A stretch of DNA of 41,053 nucleotides from Streptosporangium nondiastaticum (GCF_003011965.1 NZ_PXWG01000055.1:1-41053), one strand, 5' to 3'; positions 1 through 9,454 are shown, counted from the stretch's first letter. Program-made: numbers and translations. The notes: generated by a model from the sequence alone, not told the origin.

Positions 1-2
1 GC

Positions 3-761
3 GCGAGCCGCCCCCGCACCGCCCGCCGGGCCGCGGCCGGCGCCGCCGTCCTGGCCGTCCTCGCCGGCGGCGGCCTCTACCTCTTCTCCGACTCCTCGGA
101 CGGCAGGAGCGTCTCGGCCAAGGACGGGCAGACGGCGCAGAACCGGGTCCAGGCCCTCGACGCCAGCACGGCCGCGCTGCCGCCCAGCGCCTCGCCGTCC
201 CCGTCGGCGAGCGCGTCCGCCTCCGCCTCCGCGTCGGCCAAGCCGTCCGCGTCCGCGTCGTCCTCCGCCCCGCCCTCGTCCTCCGCGCCCGAGCCGAGCC
301 GGTCCGCCGCGAAGCCCTCGCCCGAGGAGAAGACCGCGGCCCCGGCCAAGAGCGCCCCCAAGGCCGCGGGCCCCGGCGGCGGCTCCCTCGGCCAGCAGGT
401 CACGGCCCTCGTGAACGCCGAGCGCGCCAAGGCCGGCTGCTCGCCCCTGACCGAGAACAGCACGCTGGACCGGGCCGCCCAGGGCCACTCCGACGACATG
501 GCCGCCCGCGGCTTCTTCGACCACACCAACCCCGACGGCAAGGGCCCCGGCGACCGCATCACCGCCGCCGGCTACAGCTGGAGCACCTACGGCGAGAACA
601 TCGCCTACGGGCAGCAGACGCCGGCGTCCGTCATGGACTCGTGGATGCACAGCGACGGCCACCGCAAGAACATCCTCAACTGCTCCTTCAAGGAGATCGG
701 CGTGGGCGTCAACCAGGCCCCGGGCGGTCCCCGCTGGACCCAGGTCTTCGGCGCCCGCTGA
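3..761 (+). CDS. Secreted CAP-domain (SCP/PR-1-like) protein, 5' end missing
   Basis: The reading frame is open from the window edge, so the start is missing. The visible part begins with basic residues and a hydrophobic stretch (AAVLAVLAGGGLYLF) that looks like a signal anchor. A long Ala/Ser/Pro-rich linker follows (roughly codons 60-120), of the type that spans the cell wall. The C-terminal 120 residues are a CAP domain: VNAERAKAGCSPL, GHSDDMAARGFFDHTNPDG, GENIAYG, and MHSDGHRKNILNCSFKEIG, with the two conserved His positions of the family. CAP proteins of this kind are common extracytoplasmic proteins in Streptomyces. Their molecular role is mostly unknown, so no enzymatic activity is claimed. 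No downstream partner is evident; the next gene begins 77 bases later. Confidence 0.85.
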   Translation, partial: ASRPRTARRAAAGAAVLAVLAGGGLYLFSDSSDGRSVSAKDGQTAQNRVQALDASTAALPPSASPSPSASASASASASAKPSASASSSAPPSSSAPEPSRSAAKPSPEEKTAAPAKSAPKAAGPGGGSLGQQVTALVNAERAKAGCSPLTENSTLDRAAQGHSDDMAARGFFDHTNPDGKGPGDRITAAGYSWSTYGENIAYGQQTPASVMDSWMHSDGHRKNILNCSFKEIGVGVNQAPGGPRWTQVFGAR

Positions 762-838
762 CCCGTCCGCCGGTCCCGCCGCCGGCCGGAGTCCGCCGCC
801 CGTCCGCAACGAGGCGCCCCGTCCGTCGTTGGACAGGC

Positions 839-1477
839 GTGTCCGCACCGCACGCACCCCCGCACGCCCTGCGCGTCAGCGGCGTGCACAAGTCGTACGG
901 TGCCCGCCGGGTGCTGCGCGGCGTCTCGCTCGCACTCGGCCCCGGCACCCTCGCCGGCGTCGTCGGCGAGAACGGCGCCGGGAAGACGACGCTGCTGCGC
1001 ATCCTGTGCGGGCAGACCGCCGCCGACTCCGGTGCCGTCGAGCACCGGGGCCGGCTCGGCTACTGCCCGCAGGAGACGGTCCTCAACGACTTCCTCACCG
1101 TCGAGCAGCACCTGCGCTACTTCCAGGTCGCCTACGGGCTGAGCAGCATGCGGCGTGCCGAGGAGCTCATGGAGGAGCTCCACTTCTCCGGGTACCGGCA
1201 GTCCCGCGTCGCCGTGCTGAGCGGCGGGACCCGGCAGAAGCTCAACCTGACCCTCGCCCTCATGCACGACCCGCAGGTGCTGCTCCTCGACGAGCCGTAC
1301 CAGGGCTTCGACTGGGAGACCTACCTGCGGTTCTGGAGCGTCGCCGGCCGCCTGCGCGACCGCGGCTGCTGCGTCCTGGTCGTCTCCCACCTCGCCTGGG
1401 ACGCCGACCGGCTCGACGCCCTCTACCGCCTGCACGACGGCGTCGCCGCGCCGTGGCGGCCCGGCCGGGGCGGGTGA
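839..1477 (+). CDS. ABC transporter ATP-binding subunit
   Basis: This 212-residue protein is the nucleotide-binding subunit of an ABC transporter. All core motifs are visible: Walker A GENGAGKTT, the Q-loop region CPQETVL, signature LSGGTRQK, Walker B VLLLDEP, and the H-loop VVSH. It is a short single-domain ATPase of the drug/multidrug exporter or gliding-type class. The GTG at 839 is chosen because the family homology begins about ten residues later (LRVSGVHKSYG). No strong ribosome-binding site precedes it, so a start a few codons away is possible. The stop lies 4 bases before the permease ATG, so the two genes form one transcription unit. The substrate cannot be read from sequence. Confidence 0.85.
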   Translation: MSAPHAPPHALRVSGVHKSYGARRVLRGVSLALGPGTLAGVVGENGAGKTTLLRILCGQTAADSGAVEHRGRLGYCPQETVLNDFLTVEQHLRYFQVAYGLSSMRRAEELMEELHFSGYRQSRVAVLSGGTRQKLNLTLALMHDPQVLLLDEPYQGFDWETYLRFWSVAGRLRDRGCCVLVVSHLAWDADRLDALYRLHDGVAAPWRPGRGG

Positions 1478-1481
1478 GCGG

Positions 1482-2282
1482 ATGGACAACCCGGGACGCC
1501 GCTTCGCCACGGCCGCCGCCTTCGCCCTGCTGGAGCACACCCGCAACCGCTTCGCGCTCGTGCTCGTCGTCTTCTACATCCCGTTCTGGCTGACGATGGA
1601 GCACTGGTTCGTCGCCGGCGCGCCCACCGGCTTCCTGCTGCGGGCCACCGGGCGGCACCTGACCGTCGACGGCAACCGGCTGACGATGGTCTCCGGCGCG
1701 ATCAACGCCGTCACGCTGATCGTCGGCTTCATGATGTTCATGACGACGTTCAAGTCGCTGGCCTTCGACCGCCGCCTGGTCCTGGCCGGCTACCCGCGCG
1801 TCTGCCTGCTCGTCGCCAAGGTGGGCGCGATGCTGCTCGCCGCGGCCCTGATCTCCGCCTACGCGACGGCCGTCATCTGCTGGTACTGGGACCCGGTCCG
1901 GCCCTGGCTGCTCATGGCCGGCGTGTTCACGGCCGGCGTCGGCTACGGCGGGATCGGCATCCTGCTCGGGGCCTTCCTGCGCAACGAGCTGGCCGGCCTG
2001 TTCGTCATCATCATGACCAGCCTGCTCGACACCATGCTGCAGAACCCGATCAGCAACCCCGGCGCCACCAAGGGCGGCGTGCAGGCCCTGCCCGAGTACG
2101 GGCCCACGCAGGTGAGCGTGGCCGCGGGCTTCTCGGGCGACACCCCGTACGGCCATCTGATGCTGGGCCCCGCCTGGTTCGCGGCGATGTGGCTGCTGGG
2201 CACCGCCGCCTTCCGCCTGCGCACCCGCGACCACCGCCCGGCCGCGGGGCGGCGGCCGCTCAGCGCCGCCGCCCGCCCTTGA
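1482..2282 (+). CDS. ABC transporter permease subunit
   Basis: This 266-residue integral membrane protein is the partner of the ATPase just upstream. Hydrophobic segments are visible near residues 25-38 (FALVLVVFYIPFWLT), 70-90, 108-130, 140-165, 170-185 and 220-240, giving about six membrane spans, which is typical of ABC-2-type exporter permeases. A conserved cytoplasmic-loop-like segment (FKSLAFDRRLVLAGYPR) may contact the ATPase. Its stop overlaps the 3' end of the convergent sdhB by 23 bases. Substrate unknown. Confidence 0.8.
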   Translation: MDNPGRRFATAAAFALLEHTRNRFALVLVVFYIPFWLTMEHWFVAGAPTGFLLRATGRHLTVDGNRLTMVSGAINAVTLIVGFMMFMTTFKSLAFDRRLVLAGYPRVCLLVAKVGAMLLAAALISAYATAVICWYWDPVRPWLLMAGVFTAGVGYGGIGILLGAFLRNELAGLFVIIMTSLLDTMLQNPISNPGATKGGVQALPEYGPTQVSVAAGFSGDTPYGHLMLGPAWFAAMWLLGTAAFRLRTRDHRPAAGRRPLSAAARP

Positions 2283-3012
2283 GGGAGGCCCGCAGGTACT
2301 CGCGGTTCATCGTGGCGATGGACTGCAGCGGGATCCCCTTCGGGCAGGCGGTGGCGCACTCGCCGGTGTTCGTGCAGCCTCCGAAGCCCTGGTCGTCCAT
2401 GGCGTCCACCATGCCCAGGACCCGTGACTCCCGCTCGGGCGCGCCCTGGGGCAGGACGTTGAGGTGGACGACCTTCGCGGAGGTGAAGAGCATCGCCGAC
2501 CCGTTCGGGCAGGCGGCCACGCACGCGCCGCAGCCGATGCACTCCGCGTGCTCGAAGGCGAGGTCCGCCACCGGCTTGGGGACGGGCGTCGCGTGGGCCT
2601 CCGGCGCGGAGCCCGTCGGGACGGAGACGTAGCCGCCGGAGCCGATGATGCGGTCGAACGCGGACCGGTCCACGACCAGGTCCTTCACGACCGGGAAGGC
2701 CGCCGCGCGCCACGGTTCGACGTCGATGGTGTCGCCGTCGCTGAAGTGGCGCATGTGCAGCTGGCAGGTCGTGGTCCGCTCGGGGCCGTGCGCCTGCCCG
2801 TTGATGACCATGCCGCACGCCCCGCAGATGCCCTCGCGGCAGTCGTGGTCGAAGGCGACGGGCTCGTCCCCGGCGAGGATCAGCTCCTCGTTGAGGTGGT
2901 CGAGCATCTCCAGGAAGGACATGTCCTCGCTGATGCCCGTGACCCGGTACGTGGTCATGGCGCCCGCCTCGCCGGCGTTGCGCTGGCGCCATATGCGCAG
3001 GGTGAGGTCCAT
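2260..3012 (-). CDS. sdhB: Succinate dehydrogenase/fumarate reductase iron-sulfur subunit
   Basis: This 250-residue subunit carries electrons from the flavoprotein to the membrane anchor. The [2Fe-2S] ligands are C58, C63, C66 and C83 (CREGICGACG ... TTCQLH). The [4Fe-4S]/[3Fe-4S] ligands sit in CIGCGACVAACP (158-169) and in the C213-C223 region (GGCTNTGECATACPKG). The ATG at 3012 gives the normal N-terminus MDLTLRIWRQ and has an AAAGGA ribosome-binding site 6 bases upstream. A longer in-frame version beginning near 3120 would start inside the inserted element and is rejected. In related operons sdhB follows sdhA directly. Here a tnpB element on the opposite strand separates them by about 1.5 kb, so sdhB now depends on read-through or on a new promoter. 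Confidence 0.95.
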   Translation of the reverse strand: MDLTLRIWRQRNAGEAGAMTTYRVTGISEDMSFLEMLDHLNEELILAGDEPVAFDHDCREGICGACGMVINGQAHGPERTTTCQLHMRHFSDGDTIDVEPWRAAAFPVVKDLVVDRSAFDRIIGSGGYVSVPTGSAPEAHATPVPKPVADLAFEHAECIGCGACVAACPNGSAMLFTSAKVVHLNVLPQGAPERESRVLGMVDAMDDQGFGGCTNTGECATACPKGIPLQSIATMNREYLRASLKGGRRR

Positions 3013-3031
3013 CAGCATCCTTTCGAGGGGA

Positions 3032-3051
3032 CCGCCGGCTGCAGCCGGCGG
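3032..3051. repeat. Left-end hairpin of the tnpB element
   Basis: CCGCCGGCTG followed directly by CAGCCGGCGG is a perfect 20-bp palindrome just inside the presumed left end. IS200/IS605-type left ends carry such an imperfect or perfect hairpin as the transposase recognition structure. On the minus strand it could also act on sdh read-through transcription before sdhB. Confidence 0.6.
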
Positions 3052-3099
3052 GGGAATCGAATCCGCAAACTGCGCTGCGTAGCGGCGCAGCGTCTGGTC

Positions 3100-3138
3100 C
3101 TGAGTGTGGGCCGGTCCCAAAGTGGTAGCATTTTGGTT
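3100..3138 (+). promoter_or_regulatory. Putative promoter and operator for a leaderless RHH-tnpB transcript
   Basis: TAGCAT at 3126-3131 fits a -10 box placed 7 bases before the GTG at 3139, so transcription would begin at or next to the start codon. No ribosome-binding site precedes that GTG, which fits a leaderless mRNA. The -10 lies between the arms of a short inverted repeat, CCAAA (3117-3121) and TTTGG (3132-3136), which could be the autoregulatory site of the RHH protein. The -35 (CTGAGT near 3100) is poor. Confidence 0.35.
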
Positions 3139-3300
3139 GTGGCTAGGGGAGATGTCCGGGAGTCGCTGAATCTGCGTGTCCCCCCGGAACTGAAGCGGAA
3201 GGTCGAGGAGTACGCCCGGCTCAAGGGCCTCTCGATCAACGGCGCCGCGTGTGTCCTTCTGGCCGAAGGGCTCCGCTCCGAGAGCCGGCGTGAGAAGTGA
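3139..3300 (+). CDS. Small ribbon-helix-helix (Arc/CopG-like) DNA-binding protein, coupled to tnpB
   Basis: The gene encodes 53 residues and begins at GTG 3139. The core reads ESLNLRVPPELKRKVEEYAR then KGLSINGAACVLLAEGLR. That is a short beta strand followed by two helices, the ribbon-helix-helix fold of Arc/MetJ/CopG proteins. Such proteins act as dimers on palindromic operators. Its TGA overlaps the tnpB GTG as GTGA (3297-3300), so translation of the two is coupled. It probably represses the shared promoter or takes part in tnpB function. No toxin-like partner other than TnpB is present. The RHH assignment rests on pattern only. Confidence 0.65.
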   Translation: MARGDVRESLNLRVPPELKRKVEEYARLKGLSINGAACVLLAEGLRSESRREK

Positions 3301-4505
3301 TCCGCGCCTACAAGTTCCTCCTGCGCCCCACCGCCCGGCAGGAACAGGGTCTCGGCGAGATGCTGGCCGACCACTGCTCCCTCTACAACGGCGCCTTGCA
3401 GGAGAGGCGTGGCGCCTACCGGCACGCCTCGAAGACGAGCATCAAGTACGGTGACCAGTCCGCCCAGCTCAAGGAGATCCGGGCGTTCGACCCCGAGAGG
3501 CAAGGACGCTGGTCCTTCTCCAGTCAGCAGGCCACTCTGCGGCGCCTCGACAAGGCGTTCCAGGCGTTCTTTCGCCGCGTGAAGGCCGGTCAGGTCCCGG
3601 GGTACCCCAGATTCAAGGGTGTCGGGCACTTCGACACCGTGACCTTCCCGAAAGATGGGGACGGCTGCCGGTGGGACTCCACACCGCACGACGCTCAGGT
3701 CCGCGTCCGCCTCCAGGGCGTCGGGCACGTCCGTGTGCACCAGCACCGGCCCGTCAAAGGCAGGGTCAAGACGATCTCGGTGAAGCGGGAAGGCCGGCGC
3801 TGGTACGTCGTACTCTCCTGTGATGAGGTATCCGCCGAGCCTTTGCCCGTGACCGGCAGTATCGTCGGTATCGACATGGGCACGGTGCACTTCTTCACCG
3901 ACTCCAACGGCGTGCACAAGGAGAACCCGCGCTTCCTTGTCTCGATGGGTGAGGAGCTGGCTGCTGCTCAGCGGCACCTGGACACCTTCCCCAAGCGCAC
4001 CAAGCGCCGGACGAAGAAGCACCGGTCTGCCGCGCGGAAGGTCGCGAAGATCCATGTGAAGATCCGGCGTCGACGGCTCGACCACCACCACAAGACCGCT
4101 CTCGCTCTGGTCCGCGAGCACGACGTGATCGGGCACGAGAAACTGAACACCGTGGGCATGACCAAGAGACCGCAGCCCAAGCCTGACCCCGAGCACGACG
4201 GTGCGTTCCTGCCTAACGGGGCTGCTGTCAAAAAAAGCTTGAGCCGAAGCATCCTCGACGCGGGTTGGGGGCTGTTCCTGGGAATTCTGGCGCAGAAGGC
4301 TGAGAGTGCCGCTCGCCGCGTGATTCCGGTGAACGCCCGCAACACCTCCCGCGAGTGTCCCGAATGTGGATACACAAGCGCGGAGAACCGCATCACCCAA
4401 GCAAAGTTCGAGTGCGTCACATGCGGCCACGTCGCCAACGCCGATCACGTCGGCGCGCTCAACGTGCTCAAGAGGGCCGGGCTGGTCCTCTGTGCGGAGG
4501 CATAG
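3297..4505 (+). CDS. tnpB: TnpB RNA-guided nuclease (IS605 OrfB family)
   Basis: This 402-residue protein belongs to the TnpB family, the ancestors of Cas12, whose members use an RNA derived from the element's right end (omega RNA) to cut DNA. It opens with the family signature IRAYKFLLRPTARQEQGL. The RuvC active-site residues appear intact: D193 in IVGIDMGTVHF, E281 in IGHEKLNTVGM, and D383 in NADHVGALNVL. The zinc ribbon is present (CPEC at 354-357, CVTC at 373-376). The length is normal for the family. It starts at GTG 3297 and overlaps the stop of the RHH gene. There is no tnpA, so its role would be element retention or an adopted regulatory task. It opposes the surrounding sdh genes in direction. 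Confidence 0.9.
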   Translation: MIRAYKFLLRPTARQEQGLGEMLADHCSLYNGALQERRGAYRHASKTSIKYGDQSAQLKEIRAFDPERQGRWSFSSQQATLRRLDKAFQAFFRRVKAGQVPGYPRFKGVGHFDTVTFPKDGDGCRWDSTPHDAQVRVRLQGVGHVRVHQHRPVKGRVKTISVKREGRRWYVVLSCDEVSAEPLPVTGSIVGIDMGTVHFFTDSNGVHKENPRFLVSMGEELAAAQRHLDTFPKRTKRRTKKHRSAARKVAKIHVKIRRRRLDHHHKTALALVREHDVIGHEKLNTVGMTKRPQPKPDPEHDGAFLPNGAAVKKSLSRSILDAGWGLFLGILAQKAESAARRVIPVNARNTSRECPECGYTSAENRITQAKFECVTCGHVANADHVGALNVLKRAGLVLCAEA

Positions 4506-4549
4506 CCAGCGACACAGGAAGCCCGCGCGTCTATGCGTGGGCGGAGTCA

Positions 4550-4550
<1 letters not shown>
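4480..4550 (+). ncRNA. Predicted 3' part of the TnpB omega RNA and element right end
   Basis: The last codons of tnpB run into a stem-loop, GCCCGCGC (4521-4528) with GCGTGGGC (4535-4542), an 8-bp stem with one G-U pair, then GGAGTCAC. In TnpB elements the right end is transcribed as the guide RNA scaffold, and the guide is the flanking DNA just beyond the element. Here the guide would be the 3' end of sdhA in antisense (from about 4551). The RNA itself is inferred by family analogy; only the hairpin and location are seen. Confidence 0.45.
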
Positions 4551-6514
<1,964 letters not shown>

Positions 6515-6516
6515 GG

Positions 6517-7230
6517 TCAGCTCACGACTCCAGTCAGGACGCCCACGGGCACGGCGATGAAGCCGCAGGTCAGCACCAGCGCCAGCGCATCGGCGAGGAA
6601 TTTCAGCGCCCGGTCGCGGCGCGGCGAGTTGGCGCCCAGCGTCTGCGCGGCGCTCCAGAAGCCGTGCCGGATGTGCAGGCCGAGGGCGAGCATCGCGACG
6701 ATGTAGAAGGCGCTGACGGCCGGGCGGTCGAAGGAGGCGACGAGGTTCTCGTACGGCCGCCCCTCCTGCGCGTTGGGGTTCACGTCCAGCGTGGTGAAGT
6801 CGAGGATGTGCCAGACGATGAACAGGGCCAGGATCACCCCGCCCCAGCGCATCGTGCGGGTCGCGTAGCTCGCGCGCGGGCGGCCCCGCTCGTACTTCCG
6901 GGGGCGGGCGGCGCGATCGCGGCGGCTGAGCTGGTACGCGGCCACGCCGTGCAGCACGACCGCCGTTCCCAGGCCGGCGCGGGCGATCCACAGGAACCAC
7001 TCGTAGTGCAGGAAGGGCTCGCCGATGGTGCGGATCCAGTGCCCGTAGTGGTTGAACTCGCCGGCGCCGAAGAACACCTTCAGGTTGCCCACCACGTGGG
7101 CGACCAGATACGCCAGCATGATCACGCCGGTGACCGCCATGACCGCCTTCTTGCCGACGGTCGACCGCCACACGGAGCCGATGAGGGACGGAGGACGTGG
7201 AGGACGGTCCGTCCGGGTCGCCAGTGCCAT
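6517..7230 (-). CDS. sdhC: Succinate dehydrogenase cytochrome b / membrane anchor subunit
   Basis: The 237-residue protein is the single-polypeptide (type B-like) membrane anchor that binds heme b and hands electrons to menaquinone. About five hydrophobic helices are visible, with His residues in conserved places (YLVAHVVGNLKVF, NHYGHWIR, LHGVAAYQL, FIVWHILDF, LHIRHGFWSA). That explains the lack of an sdhD gene. The ATG at 7230 (MALATRTDRPPRPPS) is preferred over an upstream in-frame ATG at 7269, since the extension is not membrane-protein-like and would run toward the divergent promoter. First gene of sdhCA(B). Confidence 0.92.
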   Translation of the reverse strand: MALATRTDRPPRPPSLIGSVWRSTVGKKAVMAVTGVIMLAYLVAHVVGNLKVFFGAGEFNHYGHWIRTIGEPFLHYEWFLWIARAGLGTAVVLHGVAAYQLSRRDRAARPRKYERGRPRASYATRTMRWGGVILALFIVWHILDFTTLDVNPNAQEGRPYENLVASFDRPAVSAFYIVAMLALGLHIRHGFWSAAQTLGANSPRRDRALKFLADALALVLTCGFIAVPVGVLTGVVS

Positions 7231-7290
7231 GGCACCAGACGCTAGGCAGCACCCTGTCGATCCGTCCAAGACATGATGAAGCTGGTTTCC

Positions 7291-7305
7291 ATAGGCTCTG
7301 CCTAT
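7291..7305. promoter_or_regulatory. Perfect palindrome between sdhC and lysR: likely LysR-type operator
   Basis: ATAGGC-TCT-GCCTAT is a perfect inverted repeat of 6-bp arms with a 3-bp centre. It matches the T-N11-A form of LysR-family recognition sites. It ends 2 bases before the lysR ATG at 7308 and lies 61 bases upstream of the sdhC start. It can therefore serve both autorepression and control of the sdh operon. Confidence 0.65.
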
Positions 7306-7307
7306 CT

Positions 7308-8219
7308 ATGCTGCTGACCGTGCAACTCCAGCAGCTCCGCTACTTCGCGACCCTGGCCGAAGTCCGTCACTTCACCCGGGCCGCCGAGGTCCTGCACGTG
7401 GCCCAGCCCTCCCTCTCCCAGCAGATCCGGGCCCTCGAACGGGAGCTGGGCGCCGAGCTCTTCCAGCGCGCCCGCGGCAACATCACCCTCACCGACGCCG
7501 GCGAGGCCCTGCTGCCGTCGGCCCGGCAGATCCTCGCCGACACCGAGACCGCGCGCCGCGAGGTCCAGGAGGTCGCCCAGCTGCGGCGCGGCCGGGTCCG
7601 CCTCGGCGCCCCGCCCAGCCTGTGCGCGAGCCTCGTCCCCGACGTGCTGCGCGCCTACCACGCCCGCTACCCCGGCATCGAGCTCGTTGTCGACGAGGGC
7701 GGCTCCCAGGACCTCGTGCGCACCCTCGCCGGCGGCGGCCTCGACCTCGCCCTGATCATCACGCCGCTGGCCGTCGGCGCGCCGGCCCTCGCCACGACCG
7801 AGCTCCTGCGCGAGGACCTCGTCGTCGTCACCGCCCCCGGCGAGCCCCCGCCCACCCGCCGCCGCGCCCTGCGCGTGGCGGACCTGGAGGGCCTGCCCAT
7901 GGTGATGTTCCGCCGCGGCTACGACCTCCGCGAGATCACCACCGCGGCCTGCCGCGCCGCCGGCTTCGAACCGTCCTTCACCGTCGAGGGCGGGGAGATG
8001 GACGCCGTCCTCGGCTTCGTCCGCGCGGGCCTGGGCCTGGCCGTGGTGCCCGGCATGGTGGCCGCCCGCTCGGGCCTGCGCGTCACGCCCTTCGAGGGCA
8101 CCCGCATGCGCCGCACGGTCGCGCTCGCCCACCGCAAGGACGTGGCCCCGCCGCGCGCGGCACGGGAGCTGCGGGCGGTGCTGCTGGAGCACCTGGGGCT
8201 GGGAGAAGAGGCGGAGTGA
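7308..8219 (+). CDS. LysR-family transcriptional regulator divergent from sdhCAB
   Basis: The 303-residue protein has an N-terminal winged helix-turn-helix (LQQLRYFATLAEVRHFTRAAE, VAQPSLSQQIRALERELGAELF) and a C-terminal type 2 periplasmic-binding-like effector domain (RVRLGAPPSLCASLVPDVLR ... GLGLAVVPGMVAARSGL). It starts at ATG 7308, or at GTG 7320, which gives the more usual MQLQQLRYF. No ribosome-binding site precedes either. Divergence from sdhC and the perfect palindrome between the two genes indicate that it controls the sdh operon, probably sensing a dicarboxylate or related metabolite. The ligand is inference. Confidence 0.9.
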   Translation: MLLTVQLQQLRYFATLAEVRHFTRAAEVLHVAQPSLSQQIRALERELGAELFQRARGNITLTDAGEALLPSARQILADTETARREVQEVAQLRRGRVRLGAPPSLCASLVPDVLRAYHARYPGIELVVDEGGSQDLVRTLAGGGLDLALIITPLAVGAPALATTELLREDLVVVTAPGEPPPTRRRALRVADLEGLPMVMFRRGYDLREITTAACRAAGFEPSFTVEGGEMDAVLGFVRAGLGLAVVPGMVAARSGLRVTPFEGTRMRRTVALAHRKDVAPPRAARELRAVLLEHLGLGEEAE

Positions 8220-8226
8220 GCGGGGC

Positions 8227-8586
8227 TCAGCCCCACAAGGCCCGCCCCAGCGCCACCCCCGCGAACGCCGCGCCCAGCCCGCACACCACGCTCAGCGCCG
8301 CGTTCGCCACGGCGTAGCCGCGCGCGCCCTCGCGGGCCAGCGTCAGCGTCTCGTACGAGAACGTGGAGTACGTCGTGAGCGCGCCGCACAGACCCGTGCC
8401 CAGGAGCAGCCGCAGCGGGGACGGGGCGGCGGCGGTGAGGATCCCCAGGATCAGGCTGCCCACGACGTTCACGGTGAACGTGCCCCACGGGAAGACCGAG
8501 TCGTGGCGGGCCTGCACCGCACGGTCCGTGAGGTAGCGCAGGGGCGCGCCGGCCATCGCGCCGGCGAGGACGAGGAGCCAGTTCAC
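8227..8586 (-). CDS. crcB: CrcB/FluC fluoride channel subunit (second copy of operon)
   Basis: A 119-residue small membrane protein with four hydrophobic segments and the Fluc signatures GAPLRYLTDR, PWGTFTVNVVGSLILG and GLCGALTTYSTFSYE. Fluc channels are dual-topology dimers that expel fluoride. It starts at GTG 8586, which overlaps the DUF190 stop as GTGA (8583-8586). It is the last gene of a three-gene coupled operon that also holds a longer paralogue, so the channel may be a heterodimer. Confidence 0.9.
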   Translation of the reverse strand: MNWLLVLAGAMAGAPLRYLTDRAVQARHDSVFPWGTFTVNVVGSLILGILTAAAPSPLRLLLGTGLCGALTTYSTFSYETLTLAREGARGYAVANAALSVVCGLGAAFAGVALGRALWG

Positions 8587-8942
8587 GCGCCGTCCTCCGG
8601 GGCGGCCGGCCCGGACTGCCCGAGGCGCGGCACCTCGACCGGTTCCAGCGTGACGAGCCGCTCCCCGGCGACCTCCCCCAGCGCGGGCAGGAACGCCCGT
8701 ACGCGCTCCTCCGCGTCCACGATCACCACCGTCACCGGCAGGTCCTCGCTCAGCGAGAGCAGCCGCGCCGTGTGGACGACGGACGAGGCGCCGTAGCCCT
8801 CGGTCCCGCGGAAGACCGTCGCGCCCGCGAGCCCGGCGGCGTGCGCGCGGTGCACGATCTCGGTGGACAGCGGCCGGTGGTGCCACCGGTCGGACTCGCC
8901 GAGGAAGACCGTCAGGCGCAGCGCCCTGCCGGCGGGCCTCAC
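8583..8942 (-). CDS. DUF190 family (PII-like) protein between two crcB genes
   Basis: A 119-residue cytoplasmic protein with DUF190 landmarks: RLTVFLGESDRWHHRPL near the start, GLAGATVFRGTEGYG, and VVIVDAEERVRAFLPAL. DUF190 proteins have a PII-like fold and are often encoded with crcB, so a sensing or regulatory role in fluoride export is likely but unproven. GTG 8942 overlaps the upstream crcB stop (8939-8942), and its own stop overlaps the downstream crcB start. All three genes are therefore translationally coupled. Confidence 0.88.
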   Translation of the reverse strand: MRPAGRALRLTVFLGESDRWHHRPLSTEIVHRAHAAGLAGATVFRGTEGYGASSVVHTARLLSLSEDLPVTVVIVDAEERVRAFLPALGEVAGERLVTLEPVEVPRLGQSGPAAPEDGA

Positions 8943-9418
8943 CGGGCGCTCCCGCGGAGCAGGACCGCCCGCGTCGCCGTCGCGGCCGCCCACACGGCCG
9001 CCATCGCGGCGAGCAGCGTGCCCGCCAGATACGCGAGCGCCGTCGCGACGTGCCCGTCCTCGGTCAGCCGCTGGACGTCCACCGCGTACGTCGAGAAGGT
9101 GGTGAAGCCGCCGAGCACGCCCGTGCCGAGGAACGGCCGCAGCAGCCGGTGCGGCGCGGCGAGCTCGCCGATCACCGCCAGCAGCACCCCGATCAGGGCG
9201 CAGCCGGCGACGTTGATCAGGAAAGTGGTCCAGGGGAAGGCGCCCGCCGGGGTGGTCCACAGCAGCCCGGCGCCGTAGCGGGCCGCGGCCCCGGCGCCGC
9301 CGCCGAGCGAGACCGCGCAGACGACCGGGCCCTGCCCGCGCGCCACGGGCCGCCGCCCGGGGTGGCGCGTCTGCGGGGGCGGGCCGTCCGTGACCGTCCC
9401 GGGCCGGGTGGTGCTCAT
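8939..9418 (-). CDS. crcB: CrcB/FluC fluoride channel subunit (first copy of operon)
   Basis: A 159-residue paralogue of the second CrcB, with a 35-residue hydrophilic N-terminal extension (MSTTRPGTVTDGPPPQTRH...). The channel core has GGGAGAAARYG, PWTTFLINVAGCALIG and GVLGGFTTFSTYAVD, the last two being the typical Fluc pore motifs. It starts at ATG 9418 after the ribosome-binding site GGAAGG (about 8 bases upstream). Two unlike CrcB subunits suggest fixed opposite topologies. I looked upstream for a crcB-motif fluoride riboswitch and did not see one. Confidence 0.9.
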   Translation of the reverse strand: MSTTRPGTVTDGPPPQTRHPGRRPVARGQGPVVCAVSLGGGAGAAARYGAGLLWTTPAGAFPWTTFLINVAGCALIGVLLAVIGELAAPHRLLRPFLGTGVLGGFTTFSTYAVDVQRLTEDGHVATALAYLAGTLLAAMAAVWAAATATRAVLLRGSAR

Positions 9419-9454
9419 GCGGTCCTTCCGCCTCTTCGTCGTCGTGCGCCCAGG

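Noticed and set aside
2260..3120. N-terminally extended SdhB starting at 3120
   Set aside because: The extension lies inside the inserted element and reads through its left hairpin. ATG 3012 has a good ribosome-binding site and gives the normal N-terminus.
3139..4505. Toxin-antitoxin module with the RHH protein as antitoxin
   Set aside because: The only coupled partner is TnpB, which matches the nuclease family over its full length. No small toxin frame is present.
6517..7230. Missing sdhD as a gene loss
   Set aside because: SdhC here is the long single-subunit, five-helix anchor type, which needs no SdhD.
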